DNA of 64,000 bases from Turnera subulata (Eukaryota > Streptophyta > Magnoliopsida > Malpighiales > Passifloraceae): contig JAKUCV010004435.1 in assembly GCA_028386065.3 (NCBI GenBank), positions 62,001-126,000 on the forward strand. Direction: 5' to 3'. Below, one piece after another: positions 1-11,240 of this stretch (position 1 is its first letter; each line of letters starts with the position of its first letter). Position numbers and translations under genes: made by a program. The notes beneath the pieces are model-generated. The model was given only the letters and a program-made list of their open reading frames with translations. It had not been told where the DNA came from and did not search any database.

Positions 1-477
1 GCAAGCCAATCGGCACAGCGATTGGCCTCGCGATAAATATGCCGAAGGGTGACCTGCCACTCCCTTCTAAGAACCTGGTGGATGGCATGCAAGAGAGAAG
101 CCCCCCCTGCACACCCTGATTTCCTGCGACTTCCAGTCATCAATAATGGTCTTAGCATCGACCTCAACCTCTACCATACGATACCCAAGTTCCCAGGCCC
201 AGTTGAGCCCAATAAACAAACCCCAAAGTTCAGCCTGCAAAGGAGAACAAAGACCAATATTGTAACAGTATCCATCAATCCAGCTGCCATTAGGATCTCG
301 AATCACACCACCAGCAGCCGAGAGCCCCTGCCCATTAGTAGCTCCATCAGAATTTAACCGAACCCACCCTTGAGGCGGGGGCCGCCAAGAGACCTGTATA
401 ACTTGTCTCATTGGTGAACCAGTCCCCAAGTGCTGGCGGGGGACAGAAGCACCAGCGTAGTCAGAGGCAAGGCGCAT
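1..477 (-). pseudogene. LINE RNase H domain (RVT_3 type), frameshifted and cut by window edge
   Basis: Translation of 477-67 shows the RNase H core: an LNSDGA motif (first catalytic Asp), then GGVIRDPNGSW, then a PLQAELWGL segment (catalytic Glu), then a VEVDAKTI segment (catalytic Asp). The open frame ends at 67. The expected C-terminal REANRCADWLA motif is found in another frame between 67 and 1, so a frameshift lies near 67-120. The domain degrades the RNA strand of the cDNA hybrid during LINE retrotransposition. Confidence 0.88.
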
Positions 478-516
478 AGCATAGGCTATTGGATTGAAGG
501 GAGGCTCTTCCTGTTC

Positions 517-1428
517 CTAAAAGACCACCAAATTGCGCCATTGCCAAAATAACCAACAAAGGGTGCCAAAAAGTACATGCCAGGACACCAAAGAATCAAC
601 CATAGACTTACAACGCAGGTTTAACACCACCCAGTCCCGAGTACTAGAGTAGAGGAAAAAGGAAGGAGGCAAAAGAGGGCCAAATGAGCGCCATATATCT
701 CGGGTCCAAGGGCAGTCCCGCACCAAATGTAGTGAGGTCTCCTCAGCAGATAGACAATAAGGGCACCTAGATTCAGCAGCCATATGCCTTTGGACTCGCC
801 GAGCATTAGTAAGTAATACATCCCGTGTAAGTAACCAAAGATAGGCACAAATACAGAAAGGTCCAGGCCACCGCCATATTAACGACCATACAGGATCAGC
901 ATCCTCACCAGGTAGTAGTTGGGAATAGGGCGACGAAGTGGTAAACTGCCCTGAGGCCGAGTGCTTCCAGAACAGGGTGTCAGGGCCAGCTCCCGGAGCC
1001 AGAACCAGAATCCCGGAGATCTTCAAGCAGATGGACGCAGGCAGGAAAGCACTAAATTTCCCCCATGCCCAGCCGCCAATGGGAGCTACATAGCTAGCAA
1101 CAACAGCCTCATGTTCAGCAATTGGGATTGGAGCAAGAACATGTCTGTGTAAGGGGCCAACCCCCTCTATCCAATCATCCAACCAAAAACGAGCAGATTT
1201 GCCATCCCCAATAGCCCAAGCACACCCCTCAGAGAGCAGCTGCCAGGATTTAGCGAGACCTTTCCAGAATGCCGAACAATTGGAACCCGGGAGCTCAGCC
1301 AGAAAATGAGAGGACCGGCTCATATACTTTCCACAAAGCGTAGCCCCCCAAAGTGAGTCAGGTTGGGTTAATAGTCGCCACCCCGCCCGGGCCAAAAGAG
1401 CTTGATTTTGGACCCGCAGCTTCTTCAA
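517..1428 (-). pseudogene. LINE ORF2 fragment: RT thumb/connection and zf-RVT region
   Basis: A 303-codon open stretch. It begins with the KLRVQNQALLARAGWRLL segment typical of the region after the LINE reverse transcriptase. It continues to a zinc-binding region with the CPYCLSAEETSLHLVRDCP pattern (CxxC...HxxxxC), the zf-RVT signature of plant L1 ORF2. It is separated from the RT core by a stop or frameshift around 1430-1510. It is not a host gene. Confidence 0.88.
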
Positions 1429-1510
1429 ACCCAGACCACCGGTGCCTAGGTACGGCAGTTGAAGTTGCTCTTGCTATAATTCCCTCCACCCGTGGAGAAC
1501 AGACAATGTC

Positions 1511-2985
1511 CTAGTTTACTAGATGCACCTTGCGAGCCTCAGTAGTAGTGCCCCATAAAAAATCCCGACAATGATTCTCAATATCCTCCACCACACCAAC
1601 CGGGAGAGGAACACTTTGCATAGTGTATAGAGGTAAAGCCGATAGAATGGACTGGATAAGCGTGGACCAGCCAGCAAGGGAAAGATGGCGACCGGTCCAA
1701 CTAGATAATCTGTTCTGGACTTTCTCAAGAATGTAATGATAAGTGCACGAGGTCCGCTTGCCATGAAGTAATGGAACCCCCAGATATTTCCCTAAATTCT
1801 CTGTTTCAGTAAAACCCAGCCCCTGCACAATCTTATCTGCCACATGCCTCTGAACGTGAGGAGAGAAGAAAATATTAGACTTACTGCAGCTTATCTTCAA
1901 GCCAGAGGACTTAGTAAACAGGCGCAACACATTATTAATTACAGGAATCTGGTCCTCTGCAGCTTCCGCAAGTAAGACCATGTCATCTGCAAAAAGGACG
2001 TATGACAGGAGAGGACCGGATTGGCTCAACCGGATTGCTCTCCACAACTTCTGCTGAACAGCATAATTAATGAGGTGGCTCAACCTTTCTAGGCATACGA
2101 CAAACAGATAAGGGGAGATGGGGTCACCTTGTCAAACACCCCGGGAGGCTGCAAAGGACTCAGTCAACTGTCTATTCCACACAATTTTCATGATAGTATT
2201 GCTCACACACCGAAGGACACACTCCATGAAAGCAGGTGGGAACCCAGTAGAAGACAAGGAGTCACGAATAAAGGCCCAATTAAGCCGTTTTTCAAGAACT
2301 AATTTAATCACCATCCATGGTTTGGTTGACCTGCGGGTACGCATGGAGTGAATAATCTCTTGTACCAAAATGATGTTATCCGTTATCTGACGACCTGGGA
2401 TGATGCTACATTGAGTAGGGGATATCAAAGTTGGAAGATAAGGCTTCATGCGGTTAACCAAGATCTTGGTCAAGACCTTATACAAGACATTGCACAACCC
2501 CAAAGGTCGAAATTGCGAAATAGCTTCGGGTTTATCCACTTGGGGATCAAGACCAGCAAAGTGTCATTCATAGCACTAGACCAATAGGCTACACTAAAAA
2601 GTTGTTGGATTGTCTCACAAGGTGAACGCCCACAGGTGTCCCATTAAGTCTGGAAAAAGACAGTACGGAAACCATCAGGACCAGGGGCCTTGTGAGGACC
2701 AATATCAAATAATGCAACACGAATTTCCTCATCCATAAAAGGTGCCGCCAAAGAGCTCAAAGATGTATCTGGAATAATCGGAAAACAACCCGCCAGCGGA
2801 AAGAGAGGGCAGTGCGGGTTCTCTTCTGTGAAGATATCTCGAAAGAACTGAACAGCAAGAGCTTGTAAGGCTACTAGAGATGTGCACCAGTTGCCATTCG
2901 CATCCTTCAAAGCCACAATAGAATTATGCCTTCGCCGAGATACTGTACATGAGTGATAATAAGCAGTATTCCTATCACCCTCCAC
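1511..2985 (-). pseudogene. LINE ORF2 reverse transcriptase core, three frame-broken pieces
   Basis: Three successive minus-strand pieces form the RT. 2985-2644 carries the start of the domain (GDRNTAYYHSC, then HKAPGPDGF). 2539-2132 carries RPLGLCNVLYKVLTKILVNR and the PGRQITDNIILVQEIIHS palm segment. 2083-1511 carries the catalytic FADDMVLLAEA box and the LGKYLGVPLLHG segment. The catalytic Asp pair is preserved, but the pieces are in different frames, so no enzyme can be made. The order and spacing match plant L1 RTs. Confidence 0.9.
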
Positions 2986-3012
2986 AATCCAGCGACTCCT
3001 AGACTTTTGAAA

Positions 3013-4025
3013 CTAGAGGAGCTCCTCTTGGAGTAAGACATCTCTCAACTTCCCCCTTAATTGCTTCTCCAGATTAGAAAGAAAAATAGAAGGACGGGAA
3101 GCCAAATAGGTCTGAATGCCATGGATGCGTGCCAAAAGAGACTTCTTCTTATGAAAAATATTGCCAAAGACCAAAGAATTCCATTGCTGCAAAGAAGCCG
3201 CCATATAAGACAGTGCCACATCCAAAGCAATGTCAGGCTGCCAATGATGCTTAACATGATCTGCAAAATTTGAGTGCGTCAACCATGAAGCATGGAATTT
3301 AAAAGAAGAAGATACCCGTCTGTTGTGTAGAGGAGCACCCGACATATCTATGATCAACGGACGATGATCTGAATACAGGATTGGGAGGTGATAAACACGG
3401 ATGTCAGGAGACATATTGAGTAGAGCTTGATTCCCTAAAGCCCTATCAATTCGTGCCCAACTCGTGCCCCTACGCCAAGTAAATTGTGGTCTATGAAATC
3501 CAAGATCAATGAGCTCACTATCCTCCACACAATTTTGAAAATTGCGACAACCCAACCGCATCGACAGCCCTGTTCGCCGAGCATCAGAAGTGTGTAAGAT
3601 TGCATTAAAGTCGCCACACACAAGCCACAGGTCCTGCATTGTTGTAGCTAAAGAAACCAAATTCTGCCAAAGAAACCTGCGTTTGGCAGCCCTTAGACAT
3701 GCGTACACAGCAGTAACCACAAACCTTAAAGAACCAGTAACAAGCCAGAAATGTACAAATTGTAGATGGTTCGCCAACACCTCAACTTGCATCATTCTCT
3801 TATTCCATAAGACCCATACACCACCAGAAAAGCCAATAGCCTCCACATGATGCCAATTAGGGAATTCCAATCGGCAAACCACGCGGTCAGCAGAGCGACC
3901 ACTAATACGGGGCTCCATCAAAATCAAAACATTAGGTTTATTAATAGAGATATAATCCTTAATAATAGCCAGAAATTCAGCAGACCCAACACCTCTACAA
4001 TTCCATACCATAAACCTTATCATAA
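3013..4025 (-). pseudogene. LINE ORF2 N-terminal endonuclease (exo_endo_phos)
   Basis: Reading left from a likely ATG near 4023, the protein starts MIRFMVWNCRGVGS, the canonical N-terminus of plant LINE ORF2. It continues through the LMEPRISG, VWVLWNK, LVCGDFN and YSDHRPL motifs of the endonuclease/exonuclease/phosphatase fold. These include the catalytic Asp-Asn and the Ser-Asp-His triad. The open frame reaches 4179, but the extra upstream residues are probably not native. It stops at 3013, just before the RT domain. Confidence 0.9.
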
Positions 4026-4394
4026 AGAATGGTAAAGAAAGGAAGAAAATACCAGAACCTGGATTAAGCGATGCCCGCCGAGCCCAAAATCGGTAACTCC
4101 CCATCCACTGCCTCAACAAACGCCTGATTATCAACAACGTCAGTGGCAGCGCCCCTCTTAGTAGAATTCTTGGAAACACGCTTGGCCACAGTCATTTTCT
4201 TCACTGATATCCCTGAAGGATGGTCCGTCGGAACAGCCCCTGTTCTCAACTAAATTTTTTGGTCTCGAACCTTGACATTAAGATCCAGTGGCCTCGCATG
4301 GTTGGTGTCAACAGAACCAGCGACGGACAACAAAACAGAACCTACCCCTATCTCATCCATGGATCGAGTGTTTGGGATAGGAACAGAAATGATA

Positions 4395-6059
4395 TTAGAG
4401 TGTGATGATGAAGGTAACGCCACGACAGTGTGCTTGGCAGACCCAGATGATGTCTTTGGAGGAACGGGGGGGGGGGGATACTGGGGCATTAACAGGGGAT
4501 ACAGGGTCAGTAACAGTTGGACCAGAGGAGGAGGTCTGTAAGGGGCCTTTTTTGTTCAGACCCAGTGTGGGTGGGTCACGGGATAGTGGGCTTGTCATCA
4601 CAGGGCCCGTTTGAACTCTTTTCCTCTTAGGATATGGTTTTGTAGCTCCAATTGTTTCCCTGCGAGGCCTAGGAGTTTGAAAATTGGTACCCGTAGGGGA
4701 TGTAACAGGTTTGGGTGGGAGACTCATAGGGGTGGTTTCCATAGCTGATCTATATTGACTCGTATTATCCTCCCCCGTCAGTGCCTGAAATCGCAAACCA
4801 TGACCAAGCTGAACATTAGGGACCTGATTTTGAGGGACAAAATCTTTCCTTTTCCCTCTGCTTTCCTTACAAGATGCCACCATCCATTCTCCGTATGCTG
4901 ATTCTTCCCCCGCCGGCACCGGAGCTCGCTGCACATTAGAGGACGTACCGGAAGCAAACGCAGATGGCTAGGGAGCCGGAGCACCCAGCTGAGAGGTGGA
5001 AGGAACTACCAGGCACCGAGGGCAGGCAAAGGATGGGTGAGTCACACAACCACAGACATAGCAAACTTGAGGCAATCCTTCATAAGAGACCCTAAGAGCT
5101 TTGCCATCCAGCTCAACCTTCCCCTTCAACGGTTGTAGCAGATCTACATCCACAGCAACCTAGCATATTAACCCCTTTCAACATTCAAGGTCTTCACATC
5201 AGTCTTAATAGGATGACCCAGTAATCTCCCAAGGCCAGAGAGGATACGTGGATGGTATCGAGAAGGATCCAGATCTGGAAATTGCACCCAAACCACAGCA
5301 CGAGGGCGTGCCCCATGATCTGCCAAGGGCCATCAACCAAAGCATGCATTTGATCCTATAACCTTTCAAAACGAACAATATAAAAATTGTTAGCCAAGTC
5401 AATAACCCGGAAAGCCCCCTGCGGCTGCCAAAGTGTCTGAATGCGATTACACAGGGCTTTATAGCCAATCGTTCTCCCGGTCAGTTTGACAATCACAGCC
5501 CGTTCCCAAGGTTTGTTCAACCTAGTCTTGAAGGCCTCAAAAAGTTCCAAAGCCGGTCCAAATTTCCCATCAATAAAGGCAATATCGCCATCTTCGTAAT
5601 CTGCCTCATCCTCATACTCCCATACACCGGCCTCAGATTGCCCTTTCACCGCAGTTAGGAAATTAAGCACCGGCGGGGACGGGGGGGCTGAGTGCTGGTG
5701 GGGGGTGACACTGGGGGGCTGGTGCTCTCCATCTCCTCATCGCATTGTTCAAGGGTCTCATCCGCTTGAGGGAGGACCTCATCTTCAACTGGCCTAACCT
5801 TCTTCGCAGACCGTGTCTCACCATTTGGAGAGAGCTGTGTAGGGACTTGTCCTGTATCCGGAGGTTCCGGCCCAGGGCGTTTGCCAACATCGCTTAGGGT
5901 TTCAGAGGACATCACTTCAACGTTATCACTATCAGGTGCGAAACCGGGACAAAAATCACCTTTAAAAAATTTTCCGACGAGGGCCCGCCGACGGCGGCGG
6001 GTGGTGGTGGAAACCGCCGGTGCACCCTCGGGCCCGAGTGCGTGCACAATGGTGTGCAA
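4395..6059 (-). pseudogene. LINE ORF1 (gag-like, DUF4283 region plus CCHC knuckle), broken
   Basis: Four minus-strand frames make up ORF1. 6059-5655 is a Pro/Ser-rich N-terminus; the real start may be an internal Met near 5910. 5670-5356 is the DUF4283-like domain (LTGRTIGYKALCNRIQTLW). 5153-4968 carries the knuckle YEGLPQVCYVCGCVTHPSFACP (zf-CCHC_4). 4934-4395 is a basic, Pro-rich tail. The protein binds LINE RNA in the ribonucleoprotein. At least three frame changes separate the parts. Confidence 0.85.
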
Positions 6060-6140
6060 TGGTGCCCATTGGTGCGCTATTGGCGGGCCATTGGTGCCCG
6101 CAGAAGCGCGCCCCAGCCCAGGGAGTGCTCCCCCCCTCTA

Positions 6141-6884
6141 ACGGAAGATTTTATTAATCAAAAGAAACCAAAAGTCCAGTTAACTCTTCAAATTTTGAAA
6201 ATAATCTTTCTTCTTTGCACAATTTCTCTAGCCATAATTCTCGGTACGATATAAGCTACAGGTTTGTGAAGGAAATCATTCAATTATTCTTCTTTCTTTT
6301 TGATTGAGATGAAAGAGGAAAATAAAGTACAAAAAAGTTACTGGCTAGGACATAGTATAACACTATTCAAAAGTCGCGCAAGAAAGAGATACTGAACCAC
6401 CACCAAGGAATCTGATGATAATGGTAGGACATCGGGGAGGAATTAAGATCGAGAGGAATAGGCTTGAATTCGCAACAAACTCCTGAACATCGGGCCTAAT
6501 CAAAGTTGAGCTAGGACAGAAGCAAAGTTCCTCAATTACTCTTTCTTTGGGGAAATAAATCCTCTCCAGATCTTGGTCAAAATTATATAATTGTACAAGA
6601 AAAGATATTCTTATTGTAACACTACAAATAGAATACTAGCGATATAACGGGTCGACAAGCTAGCATGTCTGGTTGCATTACAATGAGCAGCACAATCCAA
6701 TTTACACAGCCAAACTTTGCAACCTCAGTACTCTTGAAACTAAAATAAGGATGACGCCTTGAACTTCTAGCTTTACTTCTACCCCACCACCCACCCCTAA
6801 AAAAACAAAAAAAAAAGCTCCTCCTTCCAAAATACTATATGAAGGATAGGTATTTTTTTGGTTACATCGAGAGACTAGAAAAAC
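6141..6884. other. AT-rich spacer between LINE and F-box pseudogene
   Basis: No convincing ORF, RNA gene or terminal repeat is visible. It contains A-rich tracts near 6800. It could be the 3' flank of the F-box pseudogene or the insertion target of the LINE. Confidence 0.5.
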
Positions 6885-7070
6885 TTAAGGAATGACAGGC
6901 ATGGTCTGAAGATCAACATGCAAAACACGTGAAAGACTTCGTAGAGCATCCTGTAAGAACAGCATCTCTGTGCTAGCCGTAAGCGCCAAACGAGTGAGGT
7001 GATTTGCAGCTTGGTTCGCCTCTCTATAATACCATGTAAATTGCACGCGATTAGTTGGAGGAGAAACACC
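6885..7070 (-). pseudogene. RNase H C-terminal remnant abutting the F-box pseudogene
   Basis: A frame different from that of the upstream F-box ORF reads VQFTWYYREANQAANHLTRL and continues for about 40 residues to a TAA at 6885-6887. The REANQAAN segment is the C-terminal helix of plant LINE or RVT_3-type RNase H. Nothing upstream in this frame resembles the rest of RNase H. It is either a very short LINE 3' fragment or the end of an RVT_3 gene joined to the F-box tail. Confidence in the motif is fair, but its origin is unclear. Confidence 0.6.
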
Positions 7071-7076
7071 GATCTC

Positions 7077-7882
7077 CTACTGAAAACGGAAACACATTTG
7101 AATACAAAGATAGCCTTCATCAGCCGACCTCTGGCTGATTGTAGTGTCAAACAATTTAACTCTCTTTGTTTGCCAATTGCATGAGAAAATCCGTCTTTGG
7201 TTCTCCTTTCTGCTGCTATAAAAATAAAAGTAGACCGTATCTTCATGTTTTGGGTGCAAAGCCAACATTGTCACCCCAGGGCCATGGCCAAGGCTTATCC
7301 AATCTTTCAAGGCAACATCATCTGTCTCCATATCTCTAAAAAACAACTCCGTAACCAGCATCCACCCTCCCTTCTCATAGTCTTTTAGTTCCCAAATCCT
7401 GAAGAATCTACGGCCGTCGTCGTCTCCAATGTGTTCCGTAAACCGTAAAGAGACCATGCACTCTCCAAAAGTGGTGTAAAAGCAATTGCCTGCAGGCGTG
7501 GTAGGGGTTTTGATTAGATGGCATTTCTTTGGGTGAAAAGGATTGTACGCTATAATACCCATCTCGTCCTTGAGAAACAAGATGCCATTCAAGCTAAATT
7601 AAATATATTACTTGAAAAATTTGTGCTGCTAAAGAGATCGGATATGAAGTCCGGATCTTCTTGTCGTGGATGCCGCACCTCTGTCTCTTCCTATTTATTT
7701 GTTTCAGAAGAAAAAACCTCGGCTATAAACAAACTTCTTCTTGGAGATTGTCTTCCATCATAATGAAATCGCATCACCCCGTAAGTAGGACTCAGCTCAT
7801 ATAATTCTTCTCCTCATCACACACAAAACCTACAGCCGCGCCTTCCATGAAAGGGTATTTGTCAGGAAAAGGTGGTAGTGCA
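7077..7882 (-). pseudogene. F-box/FBA-like pseudogene, 3' part (split by copia insertion)
   Basis: This is the C-terminal half of the F-box gene whose 5' half is at 15262-15772. Read leftward from 7882, the reading frame continues directly from the other half (TALPPFPDKYPFMEGAAVGF). It then needs a frameshift near 7793-7813, meets an in-frame TAG at 7691-7693 where the tandem copy encodes Trp, and needs another frameshift near 7583-7598. From 7592 to 7077 it is open: NGILFLKDEMGIIAYNPFHP, then a GDDDGRRFFRIWELKDYE segment, as in F-box-associated domains. These proteins are SCF substrate receptors. Besides the transposon it carries at least three disabling lesions, so it is dead. Confidence 0.85.
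7878..7882 (+). repeat. Target-site duplication GTGCA, left copy
   Basis: GTGCA at 7878-7882 is repeated at 15262-15266, directly outside the TG...CA termini of the copia element. This is the 5-bp signature of LTR-retrotransposon integration. Confidence 0.95.
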
Positions 7883-8487
7883 TGTTGGAATAGTGGTGTG
7901 TTTTTTGAATCCCACATCTATTAGGAAGTGGAAGTGAGGGGTTAGAAAATGCTATAAATAAGACCCCTCACCTCCCCTTAGTATCATCCTAAAAAATTAG
8001 AGTACATTGTATCCTAACAATTGTACTAAATACTCTTCTCCTAGTAAAAAGAGAAGGCCCTTTTCTAGTGGTGCTCCGGAGACGTGGGTAAAATTAGCCG
8101 AACTCCGTCATCAATTTTTAGTGTGTTCTTTCTTTATTATTCCTCCTTTAATTTCCGTATTTGTTTGTTTTGCTTAGTATTCAACATTGGCCGGCTAAGC
8201 CGCCTTATCTCTTTCTTGGCTGGCAAAGCCGCCTTGTTTAATTTGTTGGCCTGCTAAGCCGCCTTTTTAGAGTATAGGTTGTGAATTAAAACACTATGCA
8301 AGTGAGTCCTGTTTAGGAGGCTAGGTTTTAAGTGAACCATTGTTCCTTTAGTCTTTCCTGGGGATTTATCTTGGAATGATAATTCTGTCTAAGGAGATAG
8401 GCTAGCCATCTTTCCTGGGAATTATCGAATCAGTTCAATTCACTAGTTGTTTGTTGTAGCGGGGAAATTACCCGAGTTTTCCCAACA
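7883..8487 (+). repeat. 5' LTR of copia element 1
   Basis: 605 bp, TG...CA. It contains a TATA-like CTATAAATA near 7950 and three spaced copies of a motif close to GGCCGGCTAAGCCGCC (8189, 8219, 8248). Its partner is 14657-15261. Confidence 0.96.
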
Positions 8488-8489
8488 AG

Positions 8490-8502
8490 TGGTAGCGGAG
8501 CC
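8490..8502 (+). other. Primer binding site of copia element 1
   Basis: TGGTAGCGGAGCC lies two bases after the 5' LTR. It resembles the usual plant copia site TGGTATCAGAGC, complementary to initiator tRNA-Met, with a few changes. Confidence 0.8.
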
Positions 8503-8558
8503 GAAGTTTCGTCCTTTGGGCTATTTGAAATTGTTGAATACTATCTTTTGATTTTGTA

Positions 8559-9714
8559 ATGGTGGAAGTAGGTTCAAAACAGGCTACATCAAGTACACAG
8601 TCAGGAGAGATGGCTTCTACATCCAGATGGTCGAGGATCCCAGTATCTAGTTCGAAGCTTGCTGTGGAGATATTTGACAGTACCGGTCATTTTGGCATGT
8701 GGCAGTGTGAGGTCCTTGACTCACTATTCCAGCAGGGACTTGATGTTGCTATTGAAGAAGAGAAACTTGACGATATCAGTGACAAGGAGTGGGCCGACGT
8801 AAACAAGTTGGCATGCAGAACAATTCGATCATGCTTGTCCGGGGAGCAGAAATATGCATTAAAAAATGAAGTTTCTGCACACAAACTGTGGAAGGCATTG
8901 GAAGACACTTTCTTGAAGAAGAGTGGTCAGAATAAGCTTCTAATGAAGAAGAGATTGTTCCGGTTCAAGTATCAACCAGGTTCAACGATGAATGAACACA
9001 TCACTCTGTTTAAAAAAATTAGTAGCAGACCTGTTCAATTTAGACGTAGTATTTGAAGATGAAGACTTGGCTTTGATGCTGTTATCATCTCTCCCCGATG
9101 AATTAGAGCACCTGGAGACTACGCTACTTCATGGGAAGGAGAATGTATCATTAGAGGCTGTATGTTCTGCTTTGTATAGTCACGAGTTGAGACAACAAGA
9201 TAAAGTGAAGAACAAAGCACCTGCAGCAGATGAAGCCTTAGTGGCTAGAGGACGACAGCAAGGCCAGTCAAAAGGAAGAAGAGGAAGATCCAGGTCGAGA
9301 AGCAAAGTTGCCAAAGATGAGTGTGCCTTTTATCATGAGAAAGGGCATTGGAAGAAAAACTGTCCAAAGTTGAAAAAGAAGGGAAAGACTCCACAAGATT
9401 TAAATGTTGTAGAATGCAAGAGTGATGCAGAGTTAGACACTTCTTTAGTTGCTTCACCTTCAACATCACACGTTGATGAGTGGATTTTGGATTCTGGTTG
9501 CACCTACCATATGTGCCCCGTTCGGGAATGGTTCATTAACCTTGAAGAGCTCAATGGCGGAGTTGTTTTCATGGGTAATGACAATCCATGTAAAACAGTA
9601 AGGATAGGTTCAATCAAGCTGAAAAATCATGATGGATCCACCAAAATTTTAAGAGATGTTCGATATATTCCAGAGTTGAAGAAGAATCTCATTTCTTTGG
9701 GGGCCTTAGAATAA
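8559..9714 (+). pseudogene. Copia 1 gag and protease, frameshifted
   Basis: The gag ORF starts at 8559 (MVEVGSKQATSS) with the copia gag domain (KLAVEIFDSTGHFGMWQCEV, then LWKALEDTFLKKSG). A frameshift around 9000-9030 moves it to the next frame, where SLPDELEHLETTLLHG continues gag. A CAFYHEKGHWKKNCPK knuckle (C-H-C type) follows. The protease active-site motif WILDSGCTYHMCP is at about 9481-9520. The frame ends with a TAA at 9712-9714. In a working copy this would assemble the capsid and process the polyprotein. Confidence 0.92.
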
Positions 9715-10784
9715 AAAGGCCTAGTTGTCACTACCCGAGATGGAATTCTTAAAGCAACATCAGGAGCATTGGTGATGTTAAAAGGTGTGAGGAAGAATAA
9801 TCTGTATTACTACCAAAGTAGTACAGTAATTGGGGCAGTTGCAATAGTAACTTCTGAAAGCAAGAAAGATATAGAAGCAACGAAGCTGTGGCATATGCGT
9901 TTGGGACATGCTGGTGAAAAATCCTTGCAGATTCTTGCCAATGAGGGATTGTTAAATGGTACAAGGACATGAAAATTGGAATTATGTGAGCATTGTTTTC
10001 TGGAAAAGCAACGAAGAGTGAAGTTTGGCACTGCTATCCATGATACCAAGGGGATTTTGGACAATGTGCATTCAGATGTGTGAGGACCTGCCAAGACTCC
10101 ATCTCTTGGAGGTAGACACTATTTTGTCACTTTTGTTGATGATTTTTCCAGAAGAATGTGGGTGTTTACAATGAAGAAGAAGGATGAAGTGCTTGGGATT
10201 TTCCTTAAATGGAAAACTCAGGTTGAGAACCAGACAGGAAGAAAGATTAAAGTTCTCCGAACAGACAATGGTGGAGAATATACGAGTGATCCTTTCTTGA
10301 GGATATGCCAAGATTGTGACATAGTTCGGCACTTCACAGTTAGAAAAACACCACAGCAGAACGGGATGTCAGAGCGTATGAATAAGACATTGGTGGAGAA
10401 AGTTCATTGTATGCTATCTAATGCTGGGCTAGGCAGAAATTTTTGGGCTGAGGCTGTGACATATGCTCAACATCTTATTAATCAGTTGCCACATTCTGCT
10501 TTAGGTGGCAAGACCCCTTTGGAGGTATGGTCTGGGAAACCTGCTACTGATTATGATTCTTTGCGTGTGTTTGGCTCCACTGCATACTACCATGTGAATG
10601 AATCAAAGTTAGATCCACGAGCAAAGAAGGCTCTATTTGTGGGTCTTAGTGTTGGAGTGAAGGGATACCGTCTTTATGTGTCTAGAGGCAAAGAAGACTA
10701 TTATCAGCAGGGATATTACCTTTGATGAATCTGTCATGTTGACCAAGGTAAATCCAGAAGAAGTTGGTGGTACTTCACAGTAGG
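9715..10784 (+). pseudogene. Copia 1 gag-pre-integrase and integrase, stop-interrupted
   Basis: After a stop at 9712, the gag-pre-integrase segment LWHMRLGHAGEKSLQ is seen near 9890, followed by stops at 9970 and 10081. The integrase core follows: FVDDFSRRMWVF near 10130, then LRTDNGGEYTSD (second catalytic Asp), then TPQQNGMSERMNKT (catalytic Glu), then VFGSTAYYHV of the C-terminal region. The open part is 10156-10725. A solo LTR interrupts the following linker at 10785. Confidence 0.92.
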
Positions 10785-11146
10785 TGATAACATATAAAAA
10801 ATTTCACTCTCAACTTAGCAACAAGGTCAAGCCCAGGTCCAAGGTCAAGCTTTGGGCCCGAGGAAACATCTAAGGTCCCAGTCTAACTCGGACCCCAAGA
10901 GCTTGAATTCCTCTATAAATAGCCATCTTATGCAAGGTAAGAGGGTAAGCTGCTCATTCCTAAAATTTTATTTTCTCTCTCTTGCTCCTCCACTCTACGA
11001 AGTCCTTCCTCTGACTTAGGCATAGGAGGGTCCTCCGGGGTCACAAACCCTGGACCACTCCGGGTCCTACTCTTTGTTGATTTTGCAGGTCAGGAGCAAG
11101 CAACAAGGACCTACTGAAATACATCAGATAAATCCTAGATTTGTCA
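10785..11146 (+). mobile_element. Solo LTR (362 bp) nested in copia 1
   Basis: A TG...CA unit starting TGATAACATATAAAAAATTT and ending AGATTTGTCA, flanked by the 5-bp duplication GTAGG (10780-10784 and 11147-11151). It interrupts the pol linker between integrase and RT. An internal CTATAAATAG near 10913 could be its TATA box. No internal retroelement coding remains, so it is best read as an LTR left by intra-element recombination. The family is unknown. The strand is assigned by the TATA motif only. Confidence 0.85.
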
Positions 11147-11190
11147 GTAGGTGGAGTGTATATCAAAGCAGGTGGAGTTTGAGCCTACTA

Positions 11191-11240
11191 TGGTGATCCC
11201 AGCTAAGAGCACCAATGGTGATCCCAGCTAAGAGCACCAA
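11191..11240 (+). repeat. 25-bp perfect tandem duplication in copia 1 pol
   Basis: The unit beginning TGGTGATCCCAGCTAAGAGC occurs twice back to back (11191-11215, 11216-11240). 25 is not a multiple of 3, so it shifts the pol frame. Confidence 0.95.

Larger units (their letters stand above)
1..6140 (-). mobile_element. L1-type LINE retrotransposon, decayed, 3' end outside window
   Basis: A non-LTR retrotransposon read right to left. The order is a gag-like ORF1 with a DUF4283-type region and CCHC knuckle (about 5910 to 4395), an apurinic endonuclease (about 4020-3013), reverse transcriptase (about 2985-1511), a zf-RVT zinc-binding region (1428-517) and RNase H (477 to beyond position 1). This is the standard plant L1 order. 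All ORFs are broken by frameshifts or stops, so the copy is dead. The 5' boundary is placed near 6140, where a G+C-rich leader gives way to AT-rich DNA. No target-site duplication can be checked because the 3' end and poly(A) lie outside the window. Confidence 0.93.
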
